In this document: positions 1 through 10,196 of the stretch, one piece after another
Numbering within the stretch: position 1 is the first letter of the stretch
Layout of the letters: each line of letters opens with the position of its first letter
NCBI RefSeq assembly: GCF_001439735.1
Contig: NZ_JYLN01000002.1
Location: forward strand, 248,001-312,000
Source of the DNA: Pseudomonas paralactis
GTDB taxonomy: Bacteria; Pseudomonadota; Gammaproteobacteria; Pseudomonadales; Pseudomonadaceae
Direction: 5' to 3'
Length of the DNA: 64,000 nucleotides
The notes under the pieces: model-generated
What the model was told of the DNA's origin: nothing
The model's database searches: none
What the model saw: only the letters and a program-made list of their open reading frames with translations
Translations under genes and position numbers: made by a program

Positions 1-102
1 CTGTAGGAGCGAGCTTGCTCGCGAAAAACTCACAGGCGCCGCGTTGATTCAGCAAGCACGCGTTATCGTTGACGTTTTTCGCGAGCAAGCTCGCTCCTAC
101 AG
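1..102. repeat. REPIN, 'tgtaggagcgagcttgctcgcg' type
   Basis: Two 29-base arms (1-29 and 74-102) are perfect reverse complements around a 44-base spacer. This is the paired-REP layout of Pseudomonas REPINs. Close relatives lie at 34248-34346 and 60787-60886; the spacer here and that of the 60787 copy are about 90% alike. The copy touches the window edge, so its left flank is unseen. Confidence 0.9.
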
Positions 103-153
103 AGGGCAATGTACGCTTCGGCTTGCCCCCGACACCCTGGGAACGGCCCAACT

Positions 154-939
154 TCAAGGCTTCAGGGCTTTTTTGGGATAGATATCATAACGGCTGGATT
201 TGCCATCCAGTGCATGACTCGGCTTGGGCCCGTCAATGCACGGCGCCTTGCGCGGGCGCTTGACCACCACGCGGTGGCTGGCCAACGCCAGGGCGGCCGC
301 GAGCAAGGCCGGCGCATCCGGATCATCGCCCACCAGCGGTCGAAACAGGCGCATTTCCTTCTTCACCAGGGCGGTTTTCTCGCGGTGTGGAAACATCGGG
401 TCCAGGTAGATCACCTGGGGCGGCTCACCCTCCCAATTGAGCATCACATCGATGGAATTGCCCTTGAGCAGCTTCATGCGCGCCACAATCGGCGCTACCT
501 CAAAATCCTGAGCAGCGCGGGCCAGGCCGTCTTCGAGCAAGGCGCCGATCAGCGGCTGGCGTTCGATCAGGCTCATCTCGCACCCAAGGCTGGCCAGTAC
601 GAACGCGTCCTTGCCCAAGCCGGCGGTGGCGTCCAGCACCCGAGGCCGCACGCCTTGAGCAATGCCAACGGCCTTGGCGATCATTTGCCCGCTGCCACCG
701 CCATATAAACGCCGGTGCGCCGCGCCACCTTCGACAAAGTCGACCCGCACCGGTCCCGGCGCATCTGGCCCAAGCTGCTGCAATTGCAGCCCCTGCTCGC
801 CCACTTGCAGGGAAAAATCCGCATCCGCCACCTGTAGCGGCAAGCCCAGCTGCGAAGCCCACTGCTCGGCGCGGGCCTGGAAACTGTCGGCCAACGCCTG
901 GACCTGGATGCGGCTGGCCGCTGGTTGTTCGTTCATCAA
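154..939 (-). CDS. rsmJ: 16S rRNA (guanine-1516-N2)-methyltransferase RsmJ
   Basis: 261 aa, the usual length of RsmJ (YhiQ), a cytoplasmic SAM-dependent methyltransferase that modifies G1516 of 16S rRNA. Visible landmarks are the family entry region [12 protein letters not shown], the SAM-binding loop [12 protein letters not shown], the acidic LIERQP strand end and the catalytic-type motif [11 protein letters not shown]. The C-terminus carries [10 protein letters not shown], also family-typical. The start is one of two adjacent ATGs (939 or 936). It is divergent from the gene at 1033 with a 93-base gap that must hold both promoters. Confidence 0.95.
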   Translation of the reverse strand: MMNEQPAASRIQVQALADSFQARAEQWASQLGLPLQVADADFSLQVGEQGLQLQQLGPDAPGPVRVDFVEGGAAHRRLYGGGSGQMIAKAVGIAQGVRPRVLDATAGLGKDAFVLASLGCEMSLIERQPLIGALLEDGLARAAQDFEVAPIVARMKLLKGNSIDVMLNWEGEPPQVIYLDPMFPHREKTALVKKEMRLFRPLVGDDPDAPALLAAALALASHRVVVKRPRKAPCIDGPKPSHALDGKSSRYDIYPKKALKP

Positions 940-1032
940 TCGCTACGCTCAAAAATATTAAGGATCGGCAAACAGCGGCCGATAAAAAAAGCAGTCAGGT
1001 ATTTTGCCAGAGCTGAGCGTCGACCGAGAAAA

Positions 1033-1653
1033 ATGTCAGACATTCTTCCCCTAACCATCGGTGTACTGCCGACCCACAACCACTACGGCCTGCGCAATAC
1101 TCAAGCGCTGGCCGGGGTGAGTCATGTGTGGCAGGACTTCTTCGCCCGTGCGCTGGCCGAACAGCTTGGTGAAACGTCGCAGGCACTGGCGGCCAAGGCG
1201 CCTGCAACGACCGACCCGACGGTGGAACCCAGCGAAGGCGCCGACCTGCTCTCGCAGATCCTCACCCAGCGTGAGTGCGATGTAAAAGACACCGAGATCG
1301 CCCCGCCTGAGCCGCTGTTCCTGCCGATTGCCGAATTCGAAACCGAGTTGCTGCCACCGGCGGCCACGCCGTTCCCGGAAGAAGAAATCGTCGCCCAGCA
1401 GCGCCAGCAGGATTTCGACAGCGGTTGGGTTCGCCCGATTGTGCTGAACGCCGGCCAACCGCTACCAGCACCCGGCCCGGCGCCCCAGCCGCGTCCACTG
1501 CATTTGCCGATTGCCGAGTTCGAACTGGACCTGTTGCCACCAGCGGCCACGCCATACCCCGAAGAAGAAATCATCGCGCAACAGAAGGCGCTGGACTTCG
1601 ACTACTACTGGGCGCGCCCACTGGTTACCCACAACCTGCGCCTGGCCGCTTAA
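1033..1653 (+). CDS. Pro-rich protein with an internal 41-residue duplication
   Basis: 206 aa from the ATG at 1033; an upstream in-frame extension to 925 overlaps the rsmJ start and is not needed. No catalytic domain, signal peptide or membrane segment is visible. Residues 97-137 and 158-198 are a tandem duplication, about 30 of 41 identical. Each copy contains LPIAEF, LLPPAATP, PEEEI and an aromatic-rich DFD..W.RP end, and the copies are joined by a Pro/Ala linker. The N-terminal part has VWQDFFARALAEQLGE. Similar Pseudomonas proteins may be labelled TonB-like because of proline content, but I see no TonB C-terminal domain. Function unknown. Confidence 0.75.
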   Translation: MSDILPLTIGVLPTHNHYGLRNTQALAGVSHVWQDFFARALAEQLGETSQALAAKAPATTDPTVEPSEGADLLSQILTQRECDVKDTEIAPPEPLFLPIAEFETELLPPAATPFPEEEIVAQQRQQDFDSGWVRPIVLNAGQPLPAPGPAPQPRPLHLPIAEFELDLLPPAATPYPEEEIIAQQKALDFDYYWARPLVTHNLRLAA

Positions 1654-1656
1654 GCC

Positions 1657-2355
1657 TCAGCGACACACCCACCATCGCCCCATGTCGAGGTGAAAATGGT
1701 TGCGGTGGGCAACGTTGTAGTCCGGGCTCAGCACCACGTTGAAGTCGTCACAGGCGCCATCGCGCACCAGGCGCAGGAAACGCGCGCTGTCGCCCTCCCC
1801 CGGCCAATCCTTCAACACGCTGATGCTGCGCCCATCGGCCAGGCGAAAACCGGCGATATCCAGGGCATTGGCTGATGCATGTTGACTCAGGCGCCCGTCC
1901 GCACGGTTGTAGATAGTGCGGCAGGCAAAGCTGCCCAAATGCTCGACCCGACTCACTGCCTGGCCAAACACAGCCTGGGCGGCCGGTTGCAGGCTGTGAC
2001 GCTCGAATAACGCAAACGCCACAGCCAGGGGGCAACTGGCCAGAAAGCTGCTGTTCAAAGCCACCTCAGCGCCCTGCACACGCAGCACATTGCGCAACGG
2101 GCACGCCGCATCGGCTGCGCTATCCGCCTGACGAGTCACCCGCAGGCCAGAGGTTTTCAAGACCTGGTCACACAGCGCCGGCTCATCCTGCAAACGGCTG
2201 AGCTTGTAGCGCGTGAGCAGGTTGGGACTGGCGCGCACATCAAGGGGTGCCCAGGGGTTCCATTCAGCCGGCATCGGCAGCCAGTCGCGCCAGACACCCA
2301 GCACAAAGGCGCCCGCCAACAGCAACAGCAGGCCCAGCACTTTTATCGAACCCAC
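1657..2355 (-). CDS. Extensin-like C-terminal domain protein, membrane-anchored
   Basis: 232 aa with an N-terminal hydrophobic anchor (about residues 4-22, VLGLLLLLAGAFVLGVW), then a periplasmic domain. The C-terminal half has the extensin-like/M15-peptidase-like pattern: SCPLAVAF, FACRTIYNR, LSQHASANALDI, DGACDDFNVVLSPDYN and the terminal HRNHFHLDMG. Conserved His and Asp residues resemble the metal site of D,D-carboxypeptidase folds. Activity for this family is not established. Four bases separate it from the convergent gene ending at 1653, so their 3' ends nearly touch. Confidence 0.8.
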   Translation of the reverse strand: MGSIKVLGLLLLLAGAFVLGVWRDWLPMPAEWNPWAPLDVRASPNLLTRYKLSRLQDEPALCDQVLKTSGLRVTRQADSAADAACPLRNVLRVQGAEVALNSSFLASCPLAVAFALFERHSLQPAAQAVFGQAVSRVEHLGSFACRTIYNRADGRLSQHASANALDIAGFRLADGRSISVLKDWPGEGDSARFLRLVRDGACDDFNVVLSPDYNVAHRNHFHLDMGRWWVCR

Positions 2356-2381
2356 GGCTCAATCCTTGAAAAATCGAACGC

Positions 2382-3242
2382 CTAGAGTAACCCCAGTTGC
2401 TGTGCAACGGGCTCTCGATGCAGGGTGGGCAGCGGCGGCAGGCCGGGCAGACGCGCCATCAGCTTTGCATGAAAGCGCAACGCCAATTGGGCCGCGAGGC
2501 GGTTGTCCGAGGTGTGCAGGAACATGTAGGGCGTGCGCCCCTCTTCGATCCAGCTGGCGATCTTTTCTACCCACGGGATCAGAAACGGGTCATTGGCTTC
2601 CAGCTGCGGATGCCCGATGAAGCGGACCTGGGGAAACTGGGTCAGCGCCGCCGGGCGCGGTGGCACCCTGGGCTTTTTGGATTGGGCGTGCAGCACTGCC
2701 GCCGAGATTGACGTGCAACTGAACAGGGCGCGAGGGTCAAGGCAGATGCGCTCGACGCCACGGTCGCGCAACAGGCGGTTGAGCATACGTTCGGCGTCAC
2801 CCTTGGCGAAAAACTGCTCATGCCGGACTTCCACCGCCAACGGCCGATCAATGCCATCGAGGAATCCGGCCAGCTCAGCGAGGCGTTGCGGGGTAAACGC
2901 CTTTGAGAGCTGCAGCCACAGGGGTGAAACGCGCTCACCCAAAGGGCTCATCAAGCCGACAAAACTTCCTGCCGCGGGCAATTGCTCGCGCAAGTCACCT
3001 GCGTGGCTGATATCGCCCGGGAATTTGGCGGTGAAGCGAAAGTCAGCGGGCATGATCTCGGCCCAGCGCTGCACGGTGGCGGCCGAGGGTCGAGCATAAA
3101 AGGTGGTATTGCCTTCAACGGCATTGAAGACTTGGGAATAGAGCCCGAGGTAATCGCTGGAACGCGCGTCAACCGGGTACAGGTACTCGCGCCAGGCGTT
3201 TTCACTCCAGGACGGACAACCGATGTAGTAAGGCAAACCCAT
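2382..3242 (-). CDS. DUF72 family (YecE-like) TIM-barrel protein
   Basis: 286 aa from the internal Met at 3242, chosen because MGLPYYIGCPSW is the canonical N-terminus of the family and because its ATG overlaps the TGA of the upstream gene as TGATG. Family signatures are YIGCPSWSENAWREYLYP, FNAVEGNTTFYARPS, FRFTAKFPGDISH, PLAVEVRHEQFF and the late YMFLHTSDN. DUF72 proteins are widespread with no settled function. Translational coupling with the gene at 3242-3544 suggests co-expression. Confidence 0.85.
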   Translation of the reverse strand: MGLPYYIGCPSWSENAWREYLYPVDARSSDYLGLYSQVFNAVEGNTTFYARPSAATVQRWAEIMPADFRFTAKFPGDISHAGDLREQLPAAGSFVGLMSPLGERVSPLWLQLSKAFTPQRLAELAGFLDGIDRPLAVEVRHEQFFAKGDAERMLNRLLRDRGVERICLDPRALFSCTSISAAVLHAQSKKPRVPPRPAALTQFPQVRFIGHPQLEANDPFLIPWVEKIASWIEEGRTPYMFLHTSDNRLAAQLALRFHAKLMARLPGLPPLPTLHREPVAQQLGLL

Positions 3243-3544
3243 CAGATATGAATGTCGAGACCCAGCACTTCCATATCCCATTCGACAAAGCCGGCGGTGG
3301 TCAGGTAACTGGCCAGGGCGGTGGCGACGCTTTTGCTCATGGAACGGGGGAAGACCATGTCTTGCTGACGGGCAGGAACGCCGCTGATGCGTGCGCTACC
3401 GGAACCCTTGGCGCTGGAAGGCGAATCAGCGTGAACTTCAATGAAGTCGGGCGAATCTTCTACGGACTCATCTACAGTCACGTTTGCCTTGCGCGGCTTA
3501 CGCTTGAGAGGGTAGGACTGTGAGGAGAAGCCGTCTATACGCAT
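3242..3544 (-). CDS. Conserved hypothetical protein, 100 aa
   Basis: Unrecognised. The N-terminus is basic (PLKRKPRKA), followed by an acidic stretch with DESVEDSPDFIEV, a Ser/Gly-rich linker and a C-terminal part with MSKSVATALASYLTTAGFVEWDMEVLGLDI. No signal peptide or membrane segment is evident. Its stop overlaps the start of the DUF72 gene by one base (TGATG), so the two are probably an operon. The gene was accepted because of this coupling and sensible codon use, not because of a known domain. Confidence 0.65.
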   Translation of the reverse strand: MRIDGFSSQSYPLKRKPRKANVTVDESVEDSPDFIEVHADSPSSAKGSGSARISGVPARQQDMVFPRSMSKSVATALASYLTTAGFVEWDMEVLGLDIHI

Positions 3545-3650
3545 ACATGCAGACTCGGTATCAATGATGGCAATTTAGCGGCACTTTCCGTAGTGCGCAA
3601 ATGCTCTGGTGATAACTAGAACACATAATTTGTAAAAGGTTTAAAAACCG

Positions 3651-3682
3651 CGGCAAATTCTGACGATTGGCGAAATTTGCCG
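3651..3682. other. Dyad symmetry in the tsaB 3' intergenic gap
   Basis: CGGCAAATT (3651-3659) and AATTTGCCG (3674-3682) form a 9-base inverted repeat with a 14-base spacer, in the AT-rich gap downstream of tsaB and upstream of the 3242-3544 gene. It could be an operator or a weak hairpin; there is no U-tract. Confidence 0.35.
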
Positions 3683-3704
3683 TCGAATTCGCCTATTTTT
3701 GACG

Positions 3705-4391
3705 TCAAATAATCCCGCGCTCGGCCTTGGTCTGCGCCACTTTATCGCGCAGGTAAACCGGCGCAGCTTGATCCGCCGGAATCGCTTCGCCGCGCTCGAA
3801 GGCAAAACGTGCCAACGTCAGCAGGTCTTCGGCATGGGGCAACATCGCAGCATCCTGCCCGGCCAATTGCACGTTGATACGCTCGCCATAACCCCAGCCA
3901 GTGCCGGCACCGAACCACTCACCGCTGGCATCGGCCGGCAACCCTGCCGCTTCCGGCGGCTGCACGGCCTCCACACCCACCAGACGCATTTCGCCGGCAG
4001 TTTCGCGATAGCAGCCCCAATACACTTCGTCCATCCGCGCATCGATCGCCGCGGCCACTTGCGTGGCGCCGTGTTCACGCAGTGCGCGCTGGGCCAGCAC
4101 GGCCAGGTTGGACACCGGCAATACCGGACGCTCCAAGGCAAACGCCAGGCCCTGCACCACACCAATGGCAATGCGCACGCCGGTAAAGGCACCGGGGCCA
4201 CGGCCAAAGGCGATGGCATCCACGGCCGCCAGGGTGGTACCGGCGTCTTCGAGCAACTGCTTGATCATCGGCAGTAACTTCTGCGCGTGCAGGCGCGGGA
4301 TCACCTCGTAGTGGCTCGTTACCTTGCCATCGTGCAGCAAGGCAACGGAGCAAGCTTCAGTCGCGGTGTCCAGGGCCAGCAGGGTGCTCAT
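3705..4391 (-). CDS. tsaB: tRNA threonylcarbamoyladenosine (t6A) biosynthesis protein TsaB
   Basis: 228 aa, standard for TsaB. It is an ASKHA-fold protein that pairs with TsaD (and TsaE) to transfer threonylcarbamoyl onto A37 of ANN-decoding tRNAs. Motifs seen: the N-terminal LLALDTATEACSVALL strand-loop, HAQKLLPMI, and the family hallmark AFGRGPGAFTGVRIAIGVVQG, plus IDARMDEVYWG. It follows adk on the same strand with a terminator between them. The t6A product is the substrate of TrmO, also encoded in this window at 39991. Confidence 0.95.
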   Translation of the reverse strand: MSTLLALDTATEACSVALLHDGKVTSHYEVIPRLHAQKLLPMIKQLLEDAGTTLAAVDAIAFGRGPGAFTGVRIAIGVVQGLAFALERPVLPVSNLAVLAQRALREHGATQVAAAIDARMDEVYWGCYRETAGEMRLVGVEAVQPPEAAGLPADASGEWFGAGTGWGYGERINVQLAGQDAAMLPHAEDLLTLARFAFERGEAIPADQAAPVYLRDKVAQTKAERGII

Positions 4392-4436
4392 CGGTGTGGG
4401 TGTCCAAATCGGGAAAAAAGTGCGCCAGTATAAACA

Positions 4437-4462
4437 ACAACGGCCCGCAAGCGGGCCGTTGT
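4437..4462 (-). terminator. Rho-independent terminator after adk
   Basis: A long GC-rich inverted repeat (ACAACGGCCCGC / GCGGGCCGTTGT) is followed on the minus strand by the T-rich run TTGTTT. It lies between the adk stop and the tsaB start. Confidence 0.85.
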
Positions 4463-4482
4463 ACGCAAAGCGGATGGCGGGA

Positions 4483-5214
<732 letters not shown>

Positions 5215-5345
5215 TCAAACGGCCAAAGGCTGATCAAGATACACAGCGGGCCCTCACCATACAAGCCGCCAAAAGTAGGAGAAACCCGCACCCGACATGC
5301 GTCAGCAACGGGGTGTGCCTGAGCGCAACCCGCCTGCTCAAACAG

Positions 5346-5369
5346 CGACCGCCCTTTTCAGGGCGGTCG
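5346..5369 (-). terminator. Hairpin downstream of ppc
   Basis: A perfect 10-base stem CGACCGCCCT / AGGGCGGTCG with a TTTC loop lies 42 bases past the ppc stop. The U-tract is weak on the minus strand (CTGTTTG), so termination efficiency is uncertain. Confidence 0.6.
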
Positions 5370-5410
5370 TTGTGGTTGATCCGCAAGCCATTGAGAACAC
5401 GCGAGAAACC

Positions 5411-8056
5411 TCAACCGGTGTTGCGCAAACCGGCGGCAATTCCGGCCACGGACACCAGCAGCGCCTGTTCCAGAGGGCTGTCTTGCGCCGCCTCTTGTTG
5501 GCGGGAACGTGCCAGCAACTCGGCCTGCAACAGGTGCAAGGGGTCGAGGTAGGTGTTGCGCAGGCGGATGAACTCCAGGGTATCGGGACTATGGGCCAGT
5601 AGCTGCGACTGGCCGGTCAGGCCAAGCACCACAGCGCAGGCCTGCGACAATAGGTCGCGTAAATGCGCCCCCAATGGCAGCAGGTCTGGCTGCACCAGGC
5701 GCTCATCATAAAGACGGGCGATATCGGCATCGGCCTTGGCCAGCACCATTTCCAGCATGTCGATGCGCGTGCGGAAAAACGGCCACTGTTCACGCATCTG
5801 CCCCAGCAACTCACCTTCACCGCGCTCCAGCGCCTTGCTCAATGCGGCTTCCCAGCCGAGCCAGGCCGGCAGCATCAGGCGCGTTTGGGTCCAGCCGAAG
5901 ATCCACGGGATCGCGCGCAAGCTTTCAATCCCTCCTGCGCGACGCTTGGCCGGGCGGCTGCCCAGGGGCAAGCGGCCCAACTCCTGCTCCGGCGTGGACT
6001 GGCGGAAATACTCGACGAACTGCGAATTCTCGCGCACCACGGCGCGGTAAGCGCTGACGCCGTCTGCCGCCAATTCGTCCATCAGGTGACGCCACGCGGG
6101 CTCCGGTGGTGGCGGTGGCAGCAGTGTGGCCTCCAGCACGGCGGCCAGATAGAGGTTGAGGTTCTGCTCGGCGATATCCGGCAGGCCGAATTTGAAGCGG
6201 ATCATCTCGCCTTGTTCCGTGGTGCGGAACCGCCCCGCCACCGAGCCCGGTGGCTGCGACAGGATCGCCGCGTGAGCCGGGCCGCCGCCACGGCCGACGG
6301 TGCCACCGCGACCGTGAAACAACAGCAGCTCCACCTGCTGTTCGCGGCAGATATCCACCAGACGCTCCTGCGCCCGGTATTGCGCCCACGCGGCGGCGGT
6401 AGTGCCGGCGTCCTTGGCCGAGTCGGAGTAGCCGATCATGACTTCCTGAGGGCCCTGCAACCGTGAGCGATAACCCGGCAGTTGCAACAGCCGTTCCATG
6501 ACCGGCCCGGCGTTATCCAGGTCGGCCAGGGTCTCGAACAACGGCACCACACGCATCGGCCGTTGTACGCCCGACTCTTTGAGCAGCAGCTGCACCGCCA
6601 GTACATCCGAGGCGGCACCCGCCATGGAGATGACATACGAGCCCAACGACGCAGCCGGTGCGGCAGCGATTTCCTTGCAGGTATTGAGCACCTCGGCAGT
6701 GTCTGCCGACGCTTTGAAATACCCCGGCAACAACGGCCGACGATTGGCCAGTTCCTGGGTCAGGAAGCGGATGCGCGCGTCTTCGTCCCAATCCTCATAA
6801 CGCCCAAGGCCCAGGTAGTCAGTGATTTCAGTCATGGCCGCCGAATGACGGCTGGAGTCCTGACGCACATCCAGGCGCACCAGGAACAAACCGAAGGTCA
6901 CTGCACGGCGAAGGCAATCGAGCAGCGGCCCGTCGGCGATCACGCCCATGCCGCATTCGTGCAGTGACTGGTAGCACAACTCCAGCGGGTCCAGCAGGTC
7001 GCGGTTGTTTTGCAACACATCGGCAGGTGCCGGGGTGCTGGCAGTCAACGACGCATGAGCCCACTGGCGTGTGGCACGCAGGCGTTCGCGCAGTTGCTTG
7101 AGCAGGGCGCGATAGGGTTCGACGCTGTCGCCGACCTTGGCTTGCAACGCCGGGCTGGCCTGTTGCATCGACAGCTCGGAGGCCAGGTGATCAATGTCGC
7201 GCAAGTACAAGTCGGCCGCCATCCAGCGCGCCAGCAACAGCACTTCGCGGGTGACCGGCGCGGTGACATTCGGGTTGCCGTCTCGGTCGCCGCCCATCCA
7301 CGAGGCAAAGCGAATCGGCGCAGCCTCCAGAGGCAGGCGCAAGCCGGTGGCAGCGTGCAGGGCCTGGTCAGCCTTGCGCAGGTAATTGGGGATGGCGTGC
7401 CACAGCGAATGTTCGATCACCGCAAAGCCCCATTTGGCTTCGTCCACCGGGGTGGGCCGGATGCGGCGGATTTCTTCGGTGTGCCAGGCTTCGGCAATCA
7501 GCCGTTGCAAGCGCTCGCGGATCTGCTCGCGTTCGGCGCTGGTGAGGTCACGGTGGTCCTGCAGGGCCAGTTGCGCGGCGATGGCATCGTATTTCTGGAT
7601 CAGCGTACGGCGGGCCACTTCGGTGGGGTGGGCGGTGAGCACCAGCTCAATCTCCAACCGCGCCAACTGCCGGGCCAGCGATTCATTGCTGTGGCCTTCG
7701 CTTTTAAGGCGTGCCAGCAACTCCGGCAAGACCCGGGATTCAAAAGGCGCCGGTTGCGATTCATCGCGTCGATGAATCAGTTGATATTGCTCGGCAATAT
7801 TGGCCAGGTTGAGGAACTGGTTGAAGGCCCGGGCTACGGGCAGCAACTCATCCTCCTGCAACTGATTCAAGCTGGCACTCAGTTCGTCGCCGGCCGCCTT
7901 GTCCGAGACAGCGCCGCGGCGGTCAGCCTTGGCGCCTTTGCGGATTTGCTCGATCTTGTCGAGAAAGTCATCGCCGTACTGCTCTCGAATGGTGTTGCCC
8001 AACAGCTCACCCAGCAGGTGAACATCCTCACGCAAGCGTGCATCGATATCACTCAT
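5411..8056 (-). CDS. ppc: Phosphoenolpyruvate carboxylase
   Basis: 881 aa, full length for bacterial PEPC, which fixes bicarbonate onto PEP to give oxaloacetate and refill the TCA cycle. Catalytic landmarks are present: the His region [15 protein letters not shown], the [13 protein letters not shown] substrate loop, the [10 protein letters not shown] lysine motif and the Gly-rich [13 protein letters not shown] loop. The C-terminal allosteric part includes [13 protein letters not shown] and ends AAGLRNTG, the expected C-terminus. The start at 8056 gives [20 protein letters not shown], a normal family beginning. Confidence 0.98.
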   Translation of the reverse strand: MSDIDARLREDVHLLGELLGNTIREQYGDDFLDKIEQIRKGAKADRRGAVSDKAAGDELSASLNQLQEDELLPVARAFNQFLNLANIAEQYQLIHRRDESQPAPFESRVLPELLARLKSEGHSNESLARQLARLEIELVLTAHPTEVARRTLIQKYDAIAAQLALQDHRDLTSAEREQIRERLQRLIAEAWHTEEIRRIRPTPVDEAKWGFAVIEHSLWHAIPNYLRKADQALHAATGLRLPLEAAPIRFASWMGGDRDGNPNVTAPVTREVLLLARWMAADLYLRDIDHLASELSMQQASPALQAKVGDSVEPYRALLKQLRERLRATRQWAHASLTASTPAPADVLQNNRDLLDPLELCYQSLHECGMGVIADGPLLDCLRRAVTFGLFLVRLDVRQDSSRHSAAMTEITDYLGLGRYEDWDEDARIRFLTQELANRRPLLPGYFKASADTAEVLNTCKEIAAAPAASLGSYVISMAGAASDVLAVQLLLKESGVQRPMRVVPLFETLADLDNAGPVMERLLQLPGYRSRLQGPQEVMIGYSDSAKDAGTTAAAWAQYRAQERLVDICREQQVELLLFHGRGGTVGRGGGPAHAAILSQPPGSVAGRFRTTEQGEMIRFKFGLPDIAEQNLNLYLAAVLEATLLPPPPPEPAWRHLMDELAADGVSAYRAVVRENSQFVEYFRQSTPEQELGRLPLGSRPAKRRAGGIESLRAIPWIFGWTQTRLMLPAWLGWEAALSKALERGEGELLGQMREQWPFFRTRIDMLEMVLAKADADIARLYDERLVQPDLLPLGAHLRDLLSQACAVVLGLTGQSQLLAHSPDTLEFIRLRNTYLDPLHLLQAELLARSRQQEAAQDSPLEQALLVSVAGIAAGLRNTG

Positions 8057-8252
8057 CAGCCAATCTCCAGCCAGAAATCCGGGACGCGCAGGTGCTCAAG
8101 AGTGCCGTCGGCATCGGTTTCTGACAAGGCCGAACGCAAACCACTTTAAACCTTGCGCCTTGGAGCTAGTCTCAAGGATAAGCCGTCGCGTTATTCACGC
8201 GGGCGGCTGGTCACTCATCACCGCCTGCCTGCGCGGGCTTATTGAGGTAGCC

Positions 8253-8597
8253 ATGAAAATTCGAGAACTGGCCCAGCATTGGGAAGAAACCGCCAAGGGT
8301 CGCCTGACCAAGACTGAGTACGCGATTCATCTGGATGTGGAATCTGCCGCACGGCTGGCCGCCATTGCCGAGATGTACCCCAAGCGCCACGTCGAAGCAC
8401 TGCTCGGCGAGTTGATCGGCGCCGCCCTTGAAGAGCTGGAAGAAAGCTTTCCCTATATCAAGGGTGACCAGGTGATTGCCACCGATGAAGAGGGGGATCC
8501 GCTGTATGAAGACGTGGGTCTCACCCCCAGGTTTCTGACATTGTCGCGCCGCTACTTGCATGATTTGTCCGCAAGCGCTGACGAACAGAAGCACTGA
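8253..8597 (+). CDS. Conserved Pseudomonas protein (PA3688-like)
   Basis: 114 aa from the ATG at 8253, which has a GAGG ribosome site just upstream; a longer frame to 8160 is unlikely. It is mostly helical and acidic: KIRELAQHWEETAKG, YAIHLDVESAARLAAIAEMYP, then ALLGELIGAALEELEESFPY. Related proteins are, as I recall, labelled pilus tip or pilin assembly components, but I see no signal peptide, so that label is doubtful. Position between ppc and the DUF4398/OmpA pair matches P. aeruginosa gene order. Function unknown. Confidence 0.75.
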   Translation: MKIRELAQHWEETAKGRLTKTEYAIHLDVESAARLAAIAEMYPKRHVEALLGELIGAALEELEESFPYIKGDQVIATDEEGDPLYEDVGLTPRFLTLSRRYLHDLSASADEQKH

Positions 8598-8740
8598 AAA
8601 ACAGTTTATTGACGTCAATTTAACCCAGGTATTCCGGGCCTTTTACGGGTTCGGAGTACCGCTGCGCGCTGGGAAAGTTCCATATCCTGAACACTGACCA
8701 TTCAGTCAGATATTTTTTTAGGCAAATCGCCATATCCGCT

Positions 8741-8768
8741 GAACTTTTGAAAAAAGCCTCAGGTCACA
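8741..8768 (+). promoter_or_regulatory. Candidate AlgU (sigma-22/RpoE-like) promoter
   Basis: GAACTT at 8741-8746, a 17-base spacer and TCACA at 8764-8768 fit the extracytoplasmic sigma pattern GAACTT-N16/17-TCtgA, about 110 bases before the DUF4398 gene. The P. aeruginosa homologue of the second gene, lptF, is known as AlgU-dependent, which supports the match. Confidence 0.55.
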
Positions 8769-8880
8769 GCCAGTAGCCATCACTTGTGGAACGGTCGTTT
8801 GAACTGGCGTCATGTGCTTTATCGCCGGGCCCGCAACCGATACGCCACGATGGATTTTGATGTTTTTCAGGAGTTATCCA

Positions 8881-9306
8881 ATGGAGTTGAAGACGATGAA
8901 CACCAGCACCGCCAAATCCTCGTTTAACCACCTGCGCGGGCTCAAATTGGCCGCGCTGGCAATCGGCACCAGCTTCGTTCTGGCAGGCTGCGCCGGCAAC
9001 CCTCCAACCGAGCAGTACGCTGTGACCCAGTCGGCCGTTAACAGCGCCGTGAGCGCTGGCGGTACCGAGTTTGCAGCCGTTGAAATGAAGTCGGCTCAGG
9101 ACAAGCTCAAAGAAGCTGAAATCGCGATGCACGACAAAAACTACGAGAAAGCTCGTCAGTTGGCTGAACAAGCCGAGTGGGATGCCCGCGTCGCTGAGCG
9201 TAAAGCCCAGGCTGCCAAGGCTCAACAGGCTGTGAAGGATTCTCAGAAGGCTGTTGAAGAACTGCGTAAGGAAGGCATGCGCCCAGCTGCAATCATGCAG
9301 AAGTAA
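8881..9306 (+). CDS. DUF4398 lipoprotein (PA3691-like)
   Basis: 141 aa from the ATG at 8881, preceded by AGGAG with a 7-base gap; an in-frame ATG at 8896 is an alternative. A signal peptide with lipobox LAGC ends at Cys37 (Cys32 from the second ATG), so it should be a lipid-anchored envelope protein. The mature part is a single helical DUF4398 domain with MKSAQDKLKEAEIAMHDKNY and an Ala/Lys/Gln-rich coiled coil. It is 55 bases upstream of the OmpA-family lipoprotein, in the same order as in P. aeruginosa, presumably one transcript from the sigma-22-like promoter. Confidence 0.85.
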   Translation: MELKTMNTSTAKSSFNHLRGLKLAALAIGTSFVLAGCAGNPPTEQYAVTQSAVNSAVSAGGTEFAAVEMKSAQDKLKEAEIAMHDKNYEKARQLAEQAEWDARVAERKAQAAKAQQAVKDSQKAVEELRKEGMRPAAIMQK

Positions 9307-9361
9307 GCACTGCCCCTTGACTGCATCGCACCTGATATCGAATTGAAAGGACGACACGACT

Positions 9362-10147
9362 ATGCGTAAACAATTGATGATCCCTGCCCTGCTGGCGATG
9401 AGCGTTGCCTTGGCGGCCTGCTCCACCCCGCCGAACGCGAACCTGGAAAATGCACGGACCAATTTCTCGGCCCTGCAAACCAACCCGCAAGCCACCAAAC
9501 TGGCAGCCCTGGAAACCAAAGACGCCAGCGAATGGCTGGACAAGGCTGACAAGGCGTACCGCGACAACGAAGACGAGAAGAAAGTCGACCAACTCGCGTA
9601 CCTGACCAACCAGCGCGTTGAAGTGGCCAAGGACACCATCGTCCTGCGCGAATCCGAAGCCAAGCTGAAAAACGCCGGCGACGAACGTGCCCGCGCCCTG
9701 CTGGACGCCCGTGACGCGCAAATCAAGCAGTTGCAAAACAGCTTGAACGCCAAGCAAACCGACCGTGGCACCCTGGTGACTTTCGGTGACGTACTGTTCG
9801 CCACCAACAAGTCCGACCTGAAATCCAGCGGCCTGGTGAACATCACCAAGCTGGCGCAGTTCCTGCGCGACAACCCGGACCGTAAAGTCATCGTTGAAGG
9901 CTACACCGACAGCACCGGTTCGGACTCGTACAACCAGAGCCTGTCGGAGCGTCGTGCAGCTTCCGTACAGCGTGCACTGGCTCAACAAGGTGTGGATATC
10001 TCGCGCATCGTGACTCAGGGCTACGGCAAGGAATATCCGGTTGCCGACAACGGCAGCGTTTCTGGCCGTGCCATGAACCGTCGCGTTGAAGTGACCATCT
10101 CCAACGACAACCAGCCGGTCAAGCCACGGTCTTCCGTTGCTAACTGA
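9362..10147 (+). CDS. lptF: OmpA-family outer-membrane lipoprotein, LptF-like
   Basis: 261 aa. The signal peptide ends in lipobox LAAC (Cys20). Residues about 25-125 are a DUF4398-like helical region similar in kind to the preceding gene. Residues about 135-245 are the OmpA peptidoglycan-binding domain, with FGDVLFATNKSDLKSSG, VEGYTDSTGSDSYNQSLSERR and GYGKEYPVADN...NRRVEV. It should tether outer membrane to peptidoglycan. The P. aeruginosa orthologue is a lipotoxin linked to envelope stress survival. A strong terminator follows at once. Confidence 0.9.
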   Translation: MRKQLMIPALLAMSVALAACSTPPNANLENARTNFSALQTNPQATKLAALETKDASEWLDKADKAYRDNEDEKKVDQLAYLTNQRVEVAKDTIVLRESEAKLKNAGDERARALLDARDAQIKQLQNSLNAKQTDRGTLVTFGDVLFATNKSDLKSSGLVNITKLAQFLRDNPDRKVIVEGYTDSTGSDSYNQSLSERRAASVQRALAQQGVDISRIVTQGYGKEYPVADNGSVSGRAMNRRVEVTISNDNQPVKPRSSVAN

Positions 10148-10163
10148 TTGATTGTTGAGTGAT

Positions 10164-10194
10164 AAAAAAACCCACCTCGCGGTGGGTTTTTTTT
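10164..10194 (+). terminator. Rho-independent terminator after lptF
   Basis: AAACCCACC / GGTGGGTTT with a TCGC tetraloop, followed by a run of T on the plus strand and A on the left flank, so it can work in both directions for the convergent gene ending at 10197. Confidence 0.9.
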
Positions 10195-10196
10195 GG

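Noticed and set aside
1033..1653. TonB identity for the Pro-rich protein
   Set aside because: No N-terminal membrane anchor and no TonB C-terminal domain; the proline content alone is not enough.
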